From NCBI RefSeq assembly GCF_011008935.1, contig NZ_JAAIVJ010000011.1:1-64000 (forward strand): a DNA stretch of 64,000 nt. The letters run 5' to 3'. Both the position numbers and the translations under genes were made by a program. A model generated the notes under the pieces. That model was given only the letters and a program-made list of their open reading frames with translations, ran no database searches and was not told the DNA's origin. Shown here one piece after another: positions 1-8,880 of this stretch. Numbering within the stretch: the stretch's first letter is position 1; every line of letters begins with the position of its first letter. Source of the DNA: Tabrizicola oligotrophica. Its GTDB lineage: Bacteria > Pseudomonadota > Alphaproteobacteria > Rhodobacterales > Rhodobacteraceae.

Positions 1-1065
1 ACCTGCTCGTGCTGCGAACGCTTCGTGCAAGCCCCGCTCCCGTCGCGGCCCATCGAACGCGGCCGCCCCGGGCCGGGTCTCTTGGCCCATGTGCTGGTCA
101 GCAAGTATGCCGATCATCTGCCACTCTATAGGCAAAGCCAGATCTTCGACCGCGAAGGGCTCGATCTGGACCGTTCGACCCTGGCCGATTGGGTCGGCAA
201 GACCACCGCCCTGCTGGAACCCCTCGCCGATGCCATTGGACGACATGTCCTGTCGGCCGAGGCGATCTTTGCTGACGATACGCCCATCAGCATGCTGGCA
301 CCCGGCACTGGCAAGACCCAGACAGCAAGGCTCTGGACCTATGCCCGCGATGAACGGCCATGGGGAAGCACTGTGCCCCCGGCAACCTGGTATCGGTTCT
401 CCGGCGACCGCAAAGGTCAGCACCCCAAGGATCACCTCGCCCGATACCGTGGCTGGATGCATGCCGACGGCTATGCAGGGTTCGAGGACCTCTACCGCTC
501 CGGCGCCATCCGCGAAGTCGCCTGCATGGCCCATGTCAGGCGCAAGTTCGTCGACATCCACCGGTCGCAAGGCTCGCCCATCGCCGAAGAGGCCATCGGC
601 CGGATCGCCCAGCTTTATGCTGTGGAGAAGGAGGCCAGAGGGTCGCCACCTGATCGACGCGCCGAACTCCGCCACGCCCATGCTGCCCCGGTCTTCGACG
701 ATCTGGAGCGATGGCTGGCCATGCAACTCACCACGATCTCTGGCAAATCCCCGCTCGCATCCGCTATCCGATACGCATTGACCCGAATGGAACGCCTGCG
801 CCCATACCTCGATCACGGCATCCTCGAATTGGACAACAACGCCGCCGAACGTGGCATGCGCCCCATCGCCCTCGGGCGGAAGAACTACCTCTTCGTCGGG
901 TCCGAGGCAGGCGGCAAGGCCGGCGCCATAGCCTACACCCTGATCGAAACCGCCAAGCTCAACGCCGTCGATCCCCACGCCTGGCTCGCAGACACCATCG
1001 CCCGCATCCCCGACTACAAGATCACCAAGGTCGATGACTTGCTGCCGTGGAAATGGCGCGGGTAG
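1..1065 (+). CDS. tnpC: IS66 family transposase (TnpC), 5' end outside the window
   Basis: DDE-type transposase of the IS66 family, which moves its element by cutting and joining DNA ends. The reading frame is open from base 1, and the first residues (TCSCCERF) look like the end of the cysteine-rich zinc-binding segment that precedes the catalytic core in IS66 proteins, so the GTG at 25 is not the true start. The core shows the typical HVLVSKYADHLPLYRQSQIF stretch, an ADDTP segment carrying a catalytic Asp, and the C-terminal LELDNNAAERGMRP block with the catalytic Glu region. The C terminus appears intact. The accessory genes tnpA and tnpB expected upstream would lie left of the window. Whether the element is complete cannot be judged here. 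Confidence 0.93.
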   Translation, partial: TCSCCERFVQAPLPSRPIERGRPGPGLLAHVLVSKYADHLPLYRQSQIFDREGLDLDRSTLADWVGKTTALLEPLADAIGRHVLSAEAIFADDTPISMLAPGTGKTQTARLWTYARDERPWGSTVPPATWYRFSGDRKGQHPKDHLARYRGWMHADGYAGFEDLYRSGAIREVACMAHVRRKFVDIHRSQGSPIAEEAIGRIAQLYAVEKEARGSPPDRRAELRHAHAAPVFDDLERWLAMQLTTISGKSPLASAIRYALTRMERLRPYLDHGILELDNNAAERGMRPIALGRKNYLFVGSEAGGKAGAIAYTLIETAKLNAVDPHAWLADTIARIPDYKITKVDDLLPWKWRG

Positions 1066-1085
1066 CGGTCAGGCCGGACGCTTAC
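1065..1085. repeat. Right terminal inverted repeat of the IS66 element
   Basis: The sequence directly after the transposase stop ends in GGCCGGACGCTTAC; read from outside inwards it begins GTAAGCGTCCGGCC, which fits the GTAAGCG start typical of IS66-family ends. The element therefore probably ends at 1085, and the next 8 bases (TGGGGAAC) would be the target duplication. The left end is outside the window, so neither the repeat pairing nor the duplication can be confirmed. Confidence 0.6.
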
Positions 1086-1140
1086 TGGGGAACTCCTGAT
1101 TTTTCCCGCAGTCTAAACGCCCATGCGAAAATCACAACAA

Positions 1141-1319
1141 AGGGCCGCGCCCGACCTCGGGTGGGCGCAGCAACGGCTGTTCTGGGCGATTTATGGTGCA
1201 ACCAACCCCACCGCAGTTCTAGCGGCTGAGGTTGCAATCGCGCCCTCCCGGGGGGAGGTCGGGCGCGGCCCGGCGGCGCATGCGCGCCTTGATTCCGGGC
1301 GGGGGCGGGGCGTGCTCTT
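1141..1319. repeat. Dispersed GC-rich element with 17-bp inverted ends, copy 1
   Basis: About 180 bp closely similar to 39110-39291, both copies reading the same way on the + strand. Perfect 17-bp arms, GGGCCGCGCCCGACCTC at 1142-1158 and its reverse complement at 1255-1271, enclose a conserved centre containing TTATGGTGCAACC and CCACCGCAGTTCTA. Homology continues past the right arm through GCGCGCCTTGATTCCGGGCGG. No reading frame is conserved. It lies between the IS66 end and the stop codon of the PIN-like gene. It could be a non-autonomous mobile element, a REP-like unit or a structured RNA. The remaining bases between 1086 and 1140 show only a weak TGATTTT/GAAAATCA inverted pair. Confidence 0.7.
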
Positions 1320-1324
1320 ATTTC

Positions 1325-2284
1325 TTAGTTGAATGTCATTTGAAGCGATAGTGTCGGCAATCCGGCATAACTGTAAACCGCGCCTGCAAGACGATGCGCC
1401 CCTGCGTCACATGTAACAAATGCATCAAAATATCCGGCTTCGCCGATGTGCAAGCAATCAAGAAACTGAGCGCGAAACTTGCTTTTCTGATTACTAGGTG
1501 CCCCGGAATAGTTTCTTCCTGTTTTAGCGATAGCACCAAGTGAGTATAGCGTCAAAGAAAACGCCGTAAGCCTTTCGGCACGGTTTGAGAAATTCTGAGC
1601 AAAACCGCGCGGATACTCTGTAGTTATTTCTGTTCGGCCGTCGTCGGTCATTTGATTGAAAACAGTTTCGGCGACCCGTTCTACGGGTATTTGAGAAATG
1701 TTGCCAAGCGATGCAATCTTGGCGCGAACGGAGGAGAACCGCTCGACATCTTGACTGAGATTAATTCTTGATAAGTTTTCTCGCATTTCTAATTCCACGC
1801 GGTCTAAAAGCGCAGAGATGGCGACATATTCTGACTGTAGAGTTCTACCAGATTCCTTTGTCAGTTGCTCAACGGCATCGCGCATCGAAGTGACAAGATC
1901 TTCAACCAACTCCTTGTCATCAATCTCCCCCAATCCGCTAATCAGTTTCAAAAGGGGAAACACAGTTTCAAGATATTTAGATTCGATAGTGTATATGTTT
2001 TCTCGGTGCCATTTAACTTCCGAACTCACATTCATACTTGAGAGGTCAGCTTTTCCGTGTTTCCGAAGTTGGTTCGATCTTTCTGATGACAAAAAGAATG
2101 GATCCAACTTCTCGAGGCGTGGCACATATTTTTCGAAATTGGGACTGCGACAAATTTCTGTCAAATGAAAGTGTGACACTACCGGAAGAATATCATTCTT
2201 CCGCAATTTTCTGAACAAATTGACAACCTCGTCGTTATCAAGGTGGCCAAGTACGTTTTGGTCTACGTAGCAGTGCGCCCTCAC
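1325..2284 (-). CDS. PIN-like domain protein, low GC, overlapping the end of pyrG
   Basis: A 319-residue protein of no recognised specific family. It shows a PIN-type nuclease layout: YVDQN at the N terminus (Asp8), HLTEI (Glu43), then after a long helical insertion [10 protein letters not shown] (Asp276) and FVTCDAG (Asp293). These acidic residues match the positions that bind metal in PIN ribonucleases. The long insert separates it from about 130-residue VapC toxins. The start is GTG at 2284, overlapping the pyrG stop as GTGA; no nearby ATG would keep Asp8. Base composition is clearly AT-richer than its neighbours, and an IS66 end and a repeat lie just downstream, which suggests acquisition by transfer. 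RNase, toxin or defence effector are possible roles. The PIN assignment is by motif only. Confidence 0.6.
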   Translation of the reverse strand: MRAHCYVDQNVLGHLDNDEVVNLFRKLRKNDILPVVSHFHLTEICRSPNFEKYVPRLEKLDPFFLSSERSNQLRKHGKADLSSMNVSSEVKWHRENIYTIESKYLETVFPLLKLISGLGEIDDKELVEDLVTSMRDAVEQLTKESGRTLQSEYVAISALLDRVELEMRENLSRINLSQDVERFSSVRAKIASLGNISQIPVERVAETVFNQMTDDGRTEITTEYPRGFAQNFSNRAERLTAFSLTLYSLGAIAKTGRNYSGAPSNQKSKFRAQFLDCLHIGEAGYFDAFVTCDAGAHRLAGAVYSYAGLPTLSLQMTFN

Positions 2285-3924
2285 ACCAACCGCTCCGCCT
2301 CCTTCGCCGCCCGGATGAAATCGGCGAACAGCGGGTGCGGGGCGAAGGGTTTGGACTTCAGTTCCGGGTGGAACTGGACGCCGATGAACCAGGGGTGGTC
2401 CTTGACCTCGACGATCTCGGGCAGGCGGCCGTCGGGGCTCATGCCGCTAAAGATCAGGCCGCATTTCTCAAGGCCCTCGATATACTTGGCGTCCACCTCG
2501 TAGCGGTGGCGGTGGCGTTCCTCGATCACGGTGGTGCCGTAAACCTGCGCCACCCTGGACCCCGCTTTCAGGTTCGCGGTATAGGCGCCCAGACGCATGG
2601 TGCCGCCCTTGGCGTCATCGGCCTTGCGGCGCACGGTGTGGTTGCCCTGCACCCATTCCTTCAGGTGATAGACCACGGGCGTAAAGCGCTTGGCCCTGGC
2701 CTCGTGGTCGAACTCCTCCGAGCCGGCATCGGGGATGCCCGCCAGATTGCGGCTGGCCTCGATCACCGCCATCTGCATGCCAAGGCAGATGCCAAGATAG
2801 GGCACCTTCTTTTCCCGGGCAAAGGTGGCGGCCTTGATCTTGCCTTCGGTGCCGCGTTCGCCAAAGCCGCCGGGCACCAGAATGGCATTGAAGCTTTCCA
2901 GATAGGGCGCGGGGTCTTCACGTTCGAAGATCTCGGAATCGATCCATTCGGCGCGGACCTTGGTGCGGTTCGCCATGCCGCCATGGGTCAGCGCCTCGGC
3001 GATCGACTTATAGGCGTCCTCAAGCTGGGTATACTTGCCGACAATCGCCACGCGCACCTCGCCTTCCGGGTGGGTGATGCGGTCCATCACGTCTTCCCAG
3101 CGGCTGAGGTTCGGCTTCGGCGCCGGGGTGATTCCGAAGGCATCCAGCACCGCCTGATCGAGACCCGCGCGGTGATAGGCGAGCGGCGCCTCGTAGATCG
3201 TCTTCAGGTCATAGGCCGGGACGACAGCCTCCTTGCGGACGTTGCAAAAGAGCGCGATCTTCTCCAGCTCCCGCTCGGGGATCGGGTGTTCCGAGCGGCA
3301 GACCAGCACGTCGGGGGCAAGGCCGATGCTCTGCAACTCCTTGACCGAATGCTGCGTGGGCTTGGTCTTCAACTCGCCCGAGGCCGACAGATAGGGCAGC
3401 AGCGTCAGATGCATCAGGATCGACTGGCCGCGCGGGCGCTCATGGATGAACTGGCGGATGGATTCGAAGAACGGCAGGCCCTCGATGTCGCCCACCGTGC
3501 CGCCGATCTCGCACAGCATGAAATCGACCTCATTGTCGCCGATGCGCAGGAAGTCCTTGATTTCATTGGTGACGTGCGGAATGACCTGAATGGTCTTGCC
3601 GAGGTAGTCGCCCCGGCGCTCCTTCTCCAGCACGTTGGAATAGATCCGGCCCGAGGAGATGCTGTCGGTCGTGCGGGCGTGAACCCCGGTGAAGCGCTCG
3701 TAATGGCCAAGATCGAGATCGGTTTCCGCCCCGTCATCGGTGACGAAGACCTCGCCATGTTCGAAGGGCGACATGGTGCCGGGGTCGACGTTCAGATAGG
3801 GGTCAAGCTTGCGCAACCGCACCGTATAGCCGCGGGCCTGCAACAGCGCGCCAAGTGCCGCCGAGGCCAAGCCTTTGCCAAGCGAAGACACCACGCCGCC
3901 GGTGATGAAGATATAGCGCGCCAT
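2281..3924 (-). CDS. pyrG: CTP synthase
   Basis: Makes CTP from UTP, ATP and glutamine in the cytoplasm, the last step of pyrimidine nucleotide synthesis. The 547-residue length is normal. The N-terminal synthetase domain begins [15 protein letters not shown], which carries the nucleotide-binding loop; the C-terminal glutamine amidotransferase domain has GICLGMQ with the nucleophile Cys and FHPE with the catalytic His and Glu. It follows secG on the same strand with about 150 bp between. A purine-rich GGGAG stretch precedes the ATG at 3924. Its stop overlaps the GTG of the PIN-like gene by four bases, so the two are probably translationally coupled. Confidence 0.98.
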   Translation of the reverse strand: MARYIFITGGVVSSLGKGLASAALGALLQARGYTVRLRKLDPYLNVDPGTMSPFEHGEVFVTDDGAETDLDLGHYERFTGVHARTTDSISSGRIYSNVLEKERRGDYLGKTIQVIPHVTNEIKDFLRIGDNEVDFMLCEIGGTVGDIEGLPFFESIRQFIHERPRGQSILMHLTLLPYLSASGELKTKPTQHSVKELQSIGLAPDVLVCRSEHPIPERELEKIALFCNVRKEAVVPAYDLKTIYEAPLAYHRAGLDQAVLDAFGITPAPKPNLSRWEDVMDRITHPEGEVRVAIVGKYTQLEDAYKSIAEALTHGGMANRTKVRAEWIDSEIFEREDPAPYLESFNAILVPGGFGERGTEGKIKAATFAREKKVPYLGICLGMQMAVIEASRNLAGIPDAGSEEFDHEARAKRFTPVVYHLKEWVQGNHTVRRKADDAKGGTMRLGAYTANLKAGSRVAQVYGTTVIEERHRHRYEVDAKYIEGLEKCGLIFSGMSPDGRLPEIVEVKDHPWFIGVQFHPELKSKPFAPHPLFADFIRAAKEAERLV

Positions 3925-4072
3925 GTGGGGTCTCCCGTGGTTTGAATTCGTGCGATTCGCGGATCTGGAATCACAGCATCACGGGAGTTGACCTATAGCC
4001 GAGGATGGCCAAGCGCGCAACCGCACCGCAAGATGCTGTTTCAGGTTCCGGCAGCGCCGCAACAGGTTGAGG

Positions 4073-4420
4073 TCAGTTTTCGGCTTTTTCCGGGGTGGCC
4101 GGGGCGTCCGCCGGGGCAGGCGGCAGAAGATCGGTGGCCGGAGCCTCGGCCTTGGGGGCGGGGGCTTCGATGCCGATCTGGTCGGCGACCGAGCCGGTCT
4201 TGCCCTCGCCTGCCGCAAGGATGGTCAGCGTGATCGAGGTCACGATGAAGGCCGCCGCCAGAACCCAGGTGATCTTGCCGAGCGCCGTCGCCGCGCCACG
4301 GGCCGAGATCGCGCCGCCGCCGCCCATGCCAAGGCCGCCGCCTTCAGAGCGCTGCAACAGCACGACGCCGATCAGAAGCAGGGCAAGGATGAGGTGGACG
4401 GTGAGAACGACGTTTTCCAT
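4073..4420 (-). CDS. secG: Preprotein translocase subunit SecG
   Basis: Small inner-membrane subunit of the SecYEG channel. The 115 residues contain two hydrophobic segments (about 3-22 and 50-70) joined by the glycine-rich loop LLQRSEGGGLGMGGGG, a hallmark of SecG. The cytosolic tail is rich in Ala and Pro, common in alphaproteobacterial SecG. It lies upstream of pyrG on the same strand, an order often seen in this group. The stop falls at 4073; the ATG at 4420 fits the start of the first membrane segment. Confidence 0.95.
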   Translation of the reverse strand: MENVVLTVHLILALLLIGVVLLQRSEGGGLGMGGGGAISARGAATALGKITWVLAAAFIVTSITLTILAAGEGKTGSVADQIGIEAPAPKAEAPATDLLPPAPADAPATPEKAEN

Positions 4421-4516
4421 GAGGCCTTCGCTAAGCTTTGGCGCCGGTTCGGGCGCATGGGGCTGACGCGCCTATCTAGGCGGATGGGGGGCGGGGCGCA
4501 AGGGTTTTGGGGGCGG

Positions 4517-4960
4517 TCAAAGCGCGATCTGCGGCGCATCGGCGCGCAGCATGTCGGCAAGCGTCAGGCTTTCGATGATGACCAGATAGGACCAGAACAC
4601 CTCGGCAAAGACCCGGCGGATGCGGCAGGCAGCCTCGTCCTTGCAATCCTCGCAGCGCTGATAGGCCGAGCGCGACAGGCAGGGCAGCGGGGCGATGGGG
4701 CCGTCGATGGTGCGCAAAAGCTCGGGAATGGAAATGTCGGCCGGCGCCTTCAGCAGCGAGTATCCCCCCGACCGGCCGCGGGTCGAGCGGATCACGCCGG
4801 CATTGCGCAGCTCCAGCAGGATATGCTCGAGAAACCGCTTCGGCGTGCCGGCACGTCTTGCCACCTCTTCGATGGTCAAGGCCTCGGGCGTCGTCTTTGC
4901 GGCCTCGTCGGCCAGCACCAGAAGCGCCTTCAGCGCATATTTCATCTTTTGCGTAATCAT
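4517..4960 (-). CDS. Rrf2 family transcriptional regulator
   Basis: DNA-binding regulator of 147 residues. The N-terminal winged helix (MKYALKALLVLADEA, then TIEEVARRAGTPKRFLEHILLEL) and the RGRSGGYSLLKAP wing are characteristic of Rrf2. Cysteines at about 94, 103, 106 and 112 lie where IscR/NsrR-type members bind an Fe-S cluster, so it may sense iron-sulfur status, nitric oxide or redox state; the spacing does not identify one subgroup. It stands 96 bp upstream of secG on the same strand. Its target is not evident from the neighbours. Confidence 0.88.
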   Translation of the reverse strand: MITQKMKYALKALLVLADEAAKTTPEALTIEEVARRAGTPKRFLEHILLELRNAGVIRSTRGRSGGYSLLKAPADISIPELLRTIDGPIAPLPCLSRSAYQRCEDCKDEAACRIRRVFAEVFWSYLVIIESLTLADMLRADAPQIAL

Positions 4961-5002
4961 CGCTGCAGCCTAAGCCCCTGTCGGACGGGAATCAATCCGG
5001 CC

Positions 5003-5671
5003 TCAGCCGGCTGCGGCAACCGGCGCCATCAGGCTTTCCAGCCGCTGCGCGGTGCGCCGGTAGTGATCGGCCAGAAGCGCGCAAGCCAGATCGGCATCGC
5101 GCGCCAGCGTCGCCCTGGCCAGTGCCTCGTGTTCGGCCTGCACATCGCGGGCCGGTTCGCCGGGGCGGGGGGCCAGCATCGGATGACGGTAGCGTTCGCT
5201 CTCGACATAAAGCCGCTGGAAGAATTCCATCAGCCAGCCCGACCCGCAGGCCACCAGAAGCGCCTTGTGAAAGGCGTGGTGCCGGACCTCCAGCGCGCGG
5301 GCGTCGTCTTCGCTGGCCGTCCCCCGCGCGGCCTGCAACATCAGCGCGTGCAGCGTGCCGACGATGCCGGCCTCCCACTCATCGCCGCCCTGTTCGATCG
5401 ACAGGCGCAGCGCGCGGGATTCGATCAGGATGCGGGTGTTGGTGGCGTCCCACATCTCGTCCATCGACAGGGGCGCCACAGAAAACCCCTTCAGCGCCAC
5501 CGATGTCACCAGCCGCTCCGCCTGCAACCGGTTCAGCGCCTCGCGCAGCGGCGAAAAACCCATGTCATAGCGTTCCGACAGCTGCGCCATGCGCAGGGGG
5601 GCACCGGGTTTCAGATGTCCCGCCACGATGTCGCGGCGCAGGCTGTCATAGGCTTTTTCGGCAAGTGTCAT
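5003..5671 (-). CDS. GntR family regulator, FadR/FCD subgroup
   Basis: A 222-residue repressor or activator. The N-terminal winged helix (residues about 3-65, AYDSLRRDIVAGHLKPGAPL and SPLREALNRLQAERLV) is followed by an all-helical FCD ligand domain with a putative metal-binding pattern (RNTRILIESRALR-like helix, then HHAFHKALL). FCD members usually sense organic acids. It is divergent from the gentisate dioxygenase-like gene at 5816, and a 14-bp palindrome lies between them at 5730-5743. A related palindrome stands before the second catabolic operon near 9650. It is therefore the best candidate to control the whole 5-16 kb catabolic region. Confidence 0.9.
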   Translation of the reverse strand: MTLAEKAYDSLRRDIVAGHLKPGAPLRMAQLSERYDMGFSPLREALNRLQAERLVTSVALKGFSVAPLSMDEMWDATNTRILIESRALRLSIEQGGDEWEAGIVGTLHALMLQAARGTASEDDARALEVRHHAFHKALLVACGSGWLMEFFQRLYVESERYRHPMLAPRPGEPARDVQAEHEALARATLARDADLACALLADHYRRTAQRLESLMAPVAAAG

Positions 5672-5729
5672 GGTTTTTGCCCCTTTTCCCGGCCACTATG
5701 GCGCAGGCGTGTCTGTTTGGCAAATCCAA

Positions 5730-5743
5730 GATTTTCGAAAATC
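5730..5743. promoter_or_regulatory. Palindromic operator candidate between GntR and dioxygenase genes
   Basis: GATTTTCGAAAATC is a perfect 14-bp palindrome in the divergent spacer, 58 bp from the GntR start and 72 bp from the dioxygenase start. A half site TCGAAAAT follows at about 5753. The same core, extended to GGATTTTCGAAAATCC, occurs at 9646-9661 before the NicX-like gene. Binding by the adjacent GntR protein is inferred from position. Confidence 0.6.
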
Positions 5744-5815
5744 CGTATTGCCATCGAAAATAATTCACGCCACACTGCACCGCGGAAACGCACCCTGCAT
5801 CCGGGAGAAGCCTTC

Positions 5816-6937
5816 ATGGCCAAAGCGCATGAGAACCACCGCGAAGACGTCATCGGCCGCGCCAATGTCGAGGACACGCCCGAGCTGCTGTCCTATTACG
5901 ACGATCTGGAGAAATACCACACCGGCGCGCTCTGGACCGTGGCCAACAAGATCGAACCCTGGGAACCGAAATCGCAGTCGGTGCCGGTGGTCTGGCGCTA
6001 CAAGGATCTGCGCGAGCATGTGATCCGCTCGGTCGATCTGGTGACGCCGGAAAAGGCCGGCCGCCGGGTGATCTACCTCAACAACCCCGGCCGCACCGAT
6101 GTTGCCGCCGCGGTGGGCTGGATTTACGCTGGCCTGCAGGTGATGAACCCTGGCGAGGTGGCCGGCGCCCACCGCCACTCGGCCAGCGCGATCCGCTTCA
6201 TCATGGAGGGCAGGGGCGCCTATACGGTCGTCGACGGCCACAAGATGACCCTTGGCGGCAATGATTTCGTCCTCACCCCGAACGGCACCTGGCATGAACA
6301 CGGTGTCTCGGCCGAAGGCACCACCTGCCTGTGGCAGGACGGGCTGGACATCCCCTTCGTCAACGCGATGGAGGCGAATTTCTACGAGGTTCACCCCGAT
6401 CTCAACCAGGCGGTCGGCTATGCCGTGGATGACATGACGAAAACCTGGGGCAATCCGGGCCTGACGCCTTCCACCGGCAAATGGTCGCACGGCTATTCGC
6501 CGATGTTCAAATACGAATGGGAGCCGACCTATGTCGCGCTGTCGAAATACGCAGGCTGCACCGAAGGCTCGCCTTTCGACGGGGTGATGATGGACTACGT
6601 CAACCCCACGACGAACGGCCCGGTAATGCGCACCATGGGCGCCTCGATGCAGATGCTTCGGGCGGGAGAACACACAAAGGCGCACCGCCACACCGGCAGC
6701 TATCTCTACCACGTCGCCAAGGGCCGCGGCTATTCCATCATCAACGGCAAGCGCTATGACTGGCAGGAGCGCGACATCTTCTGCGTGCCCTCCTGGGCCT
6801 GGCACGAACATGTCAATCTGGATGACCGGGGTGACGCCTGCCTGTTCTGCCTCTCCGACCTGCCGGTGATGCGCGCCCTCGGGCTCTACCGCGAAGAGGC
6901 CTTTGCCGACAACAACGGCCACCAGCCGATCCTCTGA
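5816..6937 (+). CDS. Gentisate 1,2-dioxygenase-like bicupin
   Basis: Fe(II) ring-cleavage dioxygenase of 373 residues. Gentisate dioxygenases open 2,5-dihydroxybenzoate between the carboxyl-bearing and adjacent hydroxyl carbons to give maleylpyruvate; family relatives also act on salicylate, aminosalicylate or hydroxynaphthoate. The N-terminal cupin carries HRHSASAIRF (His119 and His121 region) and TWHEHG (His160/162), the expected iron ligands; a second cupin near 288-332 has HRHTGSYLYHV and WAWHEH. The start ATG at 5816 follows a GGGAGAAG ribosome site, and the frame upstream of it is noncoding. It leads a tight run with an FAH hydrolase, nitrilase and flavin protein, so the true substrate may be a substituted gentisate or heterocycle analogue. 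Confidence 0.85.
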   Translation: MAKAHENHREDVIGRANVEDTPELLSYYDDLEKYHTGALWTVANKIEPWEPKSQSVPVVWRYKDLREHVIRSVDLVTPEKAGRRVIYLNNPGRTDVAAAVGWIYAGLQVMNPGEVAGAHRHSASAIRFIMEGRGAYTVVDGHKMTLGGNDFVLTPNGTWHEHGVSAEGTTCLWQDGLDIPFVNAMEANFYEVHPDLNQAVGYAVDDMTKTWGNPGLTPSTGKWSHGYSPMFKYEWEPTYVALSKYAGCTEGSPFDGVMMDYVNPTTNGPVMRTMGASMQMLRAGEHTKAHRHTGSYLYHVAKGRGYSIINGKRYDWQERDIFCVPSWAWHEHVNLDDRGDACLFCLSDLPVMRALGLYREEAFADNNGHQPIL

Positions 6938-6948
6938 AGGAAACCTGA

Positions 6949-7884
6949 ATGAAACTCGTGACTTATCGGGCATCCATCGAAGATGCCGCCCGCCTTGGCG
7001 TGATCGTCGATGATCTGGTGGTGGACGTGGCCGCCCTGGGTGAGGCCTACGGCGAGGATCTGCCGGACAGCATGCTCGGCCTGATCGACGCCGGACGGCC
7101 CGGCCTTTCCGCCCTGCAAGCCTGCCTGGATGAGGCCGATGGCGATTTCCCGATCCACAGCGCCACGGCGCTCGCCAATGTGCGCCTCCTGGCCCCGATC
7201 CCCCGGCCGCGCAAGAACATCTTCGGCATCGGCCTCAACTACCTCGACCATGTGCTGGAAAGCGCCAAGGCGCTCGACACCAACAAGGACTTGCCGAAAC
7301 AGCCGGTGATCTTCTCCAAGCCGCCGACCAGCGTGATCGGCCCGGACGAGCCGATCCTGCACAATTCCAAAATCACCCGGCAACTCGACTGGGAGGTCGA
7401 ACTCGCCGTCATCCTCGGCACCCGCGCCAGCCGCGTCTCTCGCGAAACTGCGCTGAAACACGTCTTCGGCTATTCGGTGATGATCGACGTCTCCGCCCGC
7501 GACAACCGCCGCGCCGGGCAGTGGATCTATTCCAAGGGCATGGACAGCTATGCCCCCTTCGGCCCGGTGATCGTCACCGCCGATGAAATCCCCGACCCGC
7601 AGACCCTTGAGCTGTGGCTCACCGTCAACGGCGTCGAAAAGCAGCGCTCGAACACTGCGAAGATGCTGTTCAAGGTCGATGAGCTCATCGCCGACATCAG
7701 CCAGGGCATCACGCTCGAACCCGGCGACATCATCGCCTCCGGCACGCCGGAAGGCGTCGGCGCCGGCCGTGACCCGCAGGAATTCATGTGGCCCGGCGAT
7801 ACCGTCGTGGCTCATGTCGAAGGCATCGGCACGCTGCGCCACCCGGTTGTCAATTCCACCCCAAACGACCAGACTGGCTCCTGA
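6949..7884 (+). CDS. Fumarylacetoacetate hydrolase family protein, probable fumaryl-/maleylpyruvate hydrolase
   Basis: Metal-dependent C-C bond hydrolase of 311 residues. The FAH fold shows IFGIGLNYLDHVLE, KPPTSVIGPDEPI, the DWEVELAVILG metal-ligand strand, SKGMDSYAPFGPVI and SGTPEGVGAG, all standard family blocks. Placed 11 bp after the gentisate dioxygenase-like gene, it most likely cleaves the ring-opening product into pyruvate and fumarate or maleate. No maleylpyruvate isomerase is present nearby, so it either acts directly on the maleyl isomer or relies on an isomerase elsewhere. Hydratases of the same fold are the main alternative. Confidence 0.88.
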   Translation: MKLVTYRASIEDAARLGVIVDDLVVDVAALGEAYGEDLPDSMLGLIDAGRPGLSALQACLDEADGDFPIHSATALANVRLLAPIPRPRKNIFGIGLNYLDHVLESAKALDTNKDLPKQPVIFSKPPTSVIGPDEPILHNSKITRQLDWEVELAVILGTRASRVSRETALKHVFGYSVMIDVSARDNRRAGQWIYSKGMDSYAPFGPVIVTADEIPDPQTLELWLTVNGVEKQRSNTAKMLFKVDELIADISQGITLEPGDIIASGTPEGVGAGRDPQEFMWPGDTVVAHVEGIGTLRHPVVNSTPNDQTGS

Positions 7885-7934
7885 TTTCATCTGTTCGCAA
7901 ATATCCTGGGGGTCCGGGGGCCAGCCCCCGGTCC
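7885..7934 (+). terminator. Dispersed ATATCC repeat with hairpin after the FAH gene
   Basis: Directly after the FAH stop lies a 26-bp block (7885-7910, containing CTGTTCGCAAATATCC) whose exact reverse complement occurs at 20995-21020. It continues into a GC hairpin with arms CCGGGGGC (7914-7921) and GCCCCCGG (7924-7931). No T-run follows, so termination would be weak. Related blocks lie at 44778-44830, 46160-46190 and 50205-50276. Confidence 0.55.
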
Positions 7935-7956
7935 TGTCCGCAAAAGGACCGCATCC

Positions 7957-8880
7957 ATGACCGTCACCGTCGCCGTCGCGCAAATCGCCTCGATCCCCAC
8001 CGACTCCATGGCCACTGCCGAAAAAGCCGCCGCCGCCCTGCGCGAGGCCGCCGCCAAAGGCGCGCGGCTGGTGGTCTTTCCCGAGGCGTTGATCGGCGGC
8101 TACCCCAAGGGGGAAAGCTTCGGCGCCCCGATCGGCCTGCGCAAGCCCGAAGGCCGCGCCGCCTTTGCCCGCTACCACGCCGCCGCCATCGACCTTGATG
8201 GTCCTGAAGTGGCGCTCCTCACCGAGGCCGCCGCCGAGACCGGCGCCTTCGCGGTGGTCGGGGTCATCGAACGCGACGGGGCGACGCTCTATTGCACCGT
8301 CCTTTATTTCGAGGGCGCCAAGGGCCTTGTCGGCAAGCACCGCAAGCTGATGCCGACGGCGGGCGAGCGGCTGGTCTGGGGCTTTGGCGACGGCTCCACC
8401 CTGCCCACGTTCAAGACCGATTTCGGCACGGTGGGCGCGGTGATCTGCTGGGAAAACTACATGCCGGCGCTGCGCATGCACATGTATCACCAAGGAGTCA
8501 GCCTTTACTGCGCCCCGACGGCAGATGATCGCGATACCTGGCTGGCCACCATGCAGCACATCGCGCTGGAAGGCCGCACGTTCGTCTTGACCGCCTGCCA
8601 GCACATCACCCGCGCCGCCTATGGCCCCGAGCATGAAAGCGCCCTCGGTGATGACCCCGCCACGGTGATGATGCGCGGCGGCTCGGCCATCATCGGCCCT
8701 TTGGGCAAGGTGCTGGCCGGCCCGGATTTCAGCGGCGAAACAATTCTTTACGCCGAAATTGACCCTTCCGAAATCCTGCGCGCCAAGTATGATTTCGACG
8801 TCACCGGCCATTATGCCCGCCCCGATGTGTTCGAACTGACCGTCGATACCCGGCCGAAAACTCCGGTAAAGGAAGTCTGA
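7957..8880 (+). CDS. Nitrilase family carbon-nitrogen hydrolase
   Basis: A 307-residue enzyme of the nitrilase superfamily, which hydrolyses nitriles (or amides) to acids. The catalytic triad is visible: Glu43 in FPEALIGGYPKG, Lys130 in KHRKLMPT and Cys164 in VICWENYMP. The CWENYMPxLR context and the GYPKG loop match true aliphatic/aryl nitrilases rather than ureidopropionase-type amidases. It lies 72 bp after the FAH gene and its stop overlaps the next start by one base. In this operon it could make an aromatic or heterocyclic acid from a nitrile; an amide role is also possible. The substrate is unknown. Confidence 0.87.
   Translation: MTVTVAVAQIASIPTDSMATAEKAAAALREAAAKGARLVVFPEALIGGYPKGESFGAPIGLRKPEGRAAFARYHAAAIDLDGPEVALLTEAAAETGAFAVVGVIERDGATLYCTVLYFEGAKGLVGKHRKLMPTAGERLVWGFGDGSTLPTFKTDFGTVGAVICWENYMPALRMHMYHQGVSLYCAPTADDRDTWLATMQHIALEGRTFVLTACQHITRAAYGPEHESALGDDPATVMMRGGSAIIGPLGKVLAGPDFSGETILYAEIDPSEILRAKYDFDVTGHYARPDVFELTVDTRPKTPVKEV

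Noticed and set aside
2335-3945. 536-codon open frame on the + strand across pyrG
   Set aside because: It is the antisense shadow of pyrG in high-GC DNA; the encoded sequence is His/Arg/Asp-rich and resembles no protein family.
4067-5815. Extension of the gentisate dioxygenase frame upstream to 4067
   Set aside because: The upstream part is antisense to secG, Rrf2 and GntR genes; the family N terminus and ribosome site place the start at 5816.
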